Source: Bacteroidota bacterium
GTDB lineage: Bacteria > Bacteroidota > Bacteroidia > Bacteroidales > Marinifilaceae
Direction of reading: 5' to 3'
DNA: 6,763 nucleotides
Assembly: GCA_023400335.1 (NCBI GenBank)
Contig: JAEXFF010000423.1
Span: forward strand, 1-6,763
The notes beneath the pieces were generated by a model. That model was not told the DNA's origin, did no database searches, and saw only the letters and a program-made list of their open reading frames with translations. Position 1 is the stretch's first letter. The number at the start of each line of letters is the position of its first letter. Shown in pieces: positions 5,898 to 6,763 of this stretch. The position numbers were made by a program, and so were the translations under genes.

Positions 5898-6763
5898 ATG
5901 GTAAATTCTTATTCTTACCTGGTTCCTGTAGCCGGCTTAGTCGCTTTGCAGGGTTGCCAGTCCAAAGCCCAAAGAAAGCAGGAAGATCGTAAACCATTGA
6001 ATATCGTGTATATCATGACAGATGATCATGCACAGCAGACGATAAGTTGTTATGATAAACGGTATATTCATACCCCGAATCTCGACCGGATAGCCCGGGA
6101 GGGGGTGAAGTTTACGAACAGTTTTGTCTGTAATTCACTTTCGGGGCCAAGCCGGGCCGTATTGTTGACCGGGAAGCACAGTCATAAAAATGGTTATACC
6201 GATAATACAGACGGAGCTGTGTTTGATGGCGGGCAACAGACTGTGCAGGAATTGTTACAGGCAGGCGGCTATCAGACGGCAATGATCGGAAAGTGGCATC
6301 TGGGAGGTATTCCGACTCATTTTGATTACTGGACAATTCTGCCGGGGCAGGGAGATTATTATAATCCGGATTTTATCACTCCGGAAGGAAAAGTACGGTA
6401 CGAAGGGTATGTGACGGATATTATTACGGATATGGGAATTGACTGGCTGCGTACAAAGAGAGATACCACAAAACCTTTTTGTCTGTTTGTCCACCATAAA
6501 GCAATACATCGGAATTGGATGGCTGACACTGCTGATCTGGCATTGTTTGAAGATAAGACTTTTGAGTTACCTGCCAATTTCCGTGACGATTATCAGGGGA
6601 GAATAGCAGCCGGGAGACAGGAAATGAGCATTGATAAAGATATGACATTGATATATGACCTGAAAATGCTGGATGATCAGGTGGAAGACCATTACCGGAC
6701 GTTGTATCTGCGCCAGAAGGATACATTGGGGACTTACGGGCGGATGAATGCGGCACAGAAGGC
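5898..6763 (+). CDS. Serine-type sulfatase lipoprotein (N-terminal part)
   Basis: This is the first 288 residues of a sulfatase that hydrolyses sulfate esters, most likely on glycans; the 3' end is outside the window. A signal-like segment with lipobox LQGC predicts lipidation at Cys20. Catalytic features are the metal-binding Asp42-Asp43 in YIMTDDH, the S82-G-P-S-R86 signature followed by AVLLTGK, GKWHLG with Lys132 and His134, and HHKAIHRNW (199-207) with Lys201 and His204. Serine at the formylglycine position implies maturation by an anaerobic radical-SAM enzyme (anSME). Blocks such as DYYNPDFI and HHKAIHRNWMAD recall the S1_11 group that includes N-acetylglucosamine-6-O-sulfatases; this is from memory. 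An in-frame TAA at 5886-5888 leaves the ATG at 5898 as the only plausible start. No acidic lipoprotein export signal directly follows Cys20, so an inner-facing periplasmic location is as likely as the cell surface. Confidence 0.94.
   Translation, partial: MVNSYSYLVPVAGLVALQGCQSKAQRKQEDRKPLNIVYIMTDDHAQQTISCYDKRYIHTPNLDRIAREGVKFTNSFVCNSLSGPSRAVLLTGKHSHKNGYTDNTDGAVFDGGQQTVQELLQAGGYQTAMIGKWHLGGIPTHFDYWTILPGQGDYYNPDFITPEGKVRYEGYVTDIITDMGIDWLRTKRDTTKPFCLFVHHKAIHRNWMADTADLALFEDKTFELPANFRDDYQGRIAAGRQEMSIDKDMTLIYDLKMLDDQVEDHYRTLYLRQKDTLGTYGRMNAAQK

Noticed and set aside
6112..6756. Several reverse-strand open frames across the sulfatase
   Set aside because: They overlap a clearly conserved sulfatase on the other strand and show no recognisable protein features.

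Overview
The window looks like a chromosomal segment from a Bacteroidota (Bacteroidales-type) gut anaerobe. The evidence is protein-level: peptidase T and MutY of Bacteroidales flavour, a serine-type (S-x-P-S-R) sulfatase lipoprotein, A-rich leaders mostly lacking Shine-Dalgarno sites, and two exact TAnnTTTG (Bacteroidota -7) boxes upstream of genes. Odoribacteraceae or a relative would fit the moderate GC and CGG/CCG-rich coding style, but the genus cannot be fixed from this window.

Layout: (1) 2-334 (+), the C-terminal quarter of peptidase T (pepT). (2) 358-1455 (+), adenine DNA glycosylase mutY, 23 bp downstream and probably co-transcribed. (3) 1456-1744, a 289-bp gap with no credible gene. 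It holds a tandem 8-bp degenerate repeat, a candidate promoter overlapping that repeat, a polypyrimidine tract and an unusually strong AGGAGG ribosome binding site. (4) 1745-3907 (+), a fused trehalose-6-phosphate synthase / trehalose-6-phosphate phosphatase. (5) 3930-5723 (-), a cytoplasmic GH15 glycosidase, tail-to-tail with the trehalose gene and only 22 bp away. (6) 5724-5897, a 174-bp divergent region with two dyads and a candidate promoter for the next gene. (7) 5898-6763 (+), the N-terminal 288 residues of a sulfatase lipoprotein that runs off the window.

How they work together: the fusion enzyme should convert UDP-glucose (or another NDP-glucose) plus glucose-6-phosphate to trehalose-6-phosphate and then trehalose. 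The neighbouring GH15 enzyme could hydrolyse trehalose or another alpha-glucoside back to glucose, so the pair may be a cytoplasmic trehalose synthesis/turnover module. PepT (peptide salvage) and MutY (repair of A opposite 8-oxoguanine) are housekeeping genes. The sulfatase belongs to host- or diet-glycan desulfation, probably part of a locus continuing to the right.

I see no CRISPR array, RNA gene, insertion sequence, phage gene or defence system. No wholly new system is evident. The points most worth checking are the convergent trehalose/GH15 pair, the octamer repeat that may supply a promoter, the strong Shine-Dalgarno site in a lineage that rarely uses one, and the dyads in the GH15/sulfatase divergent region.
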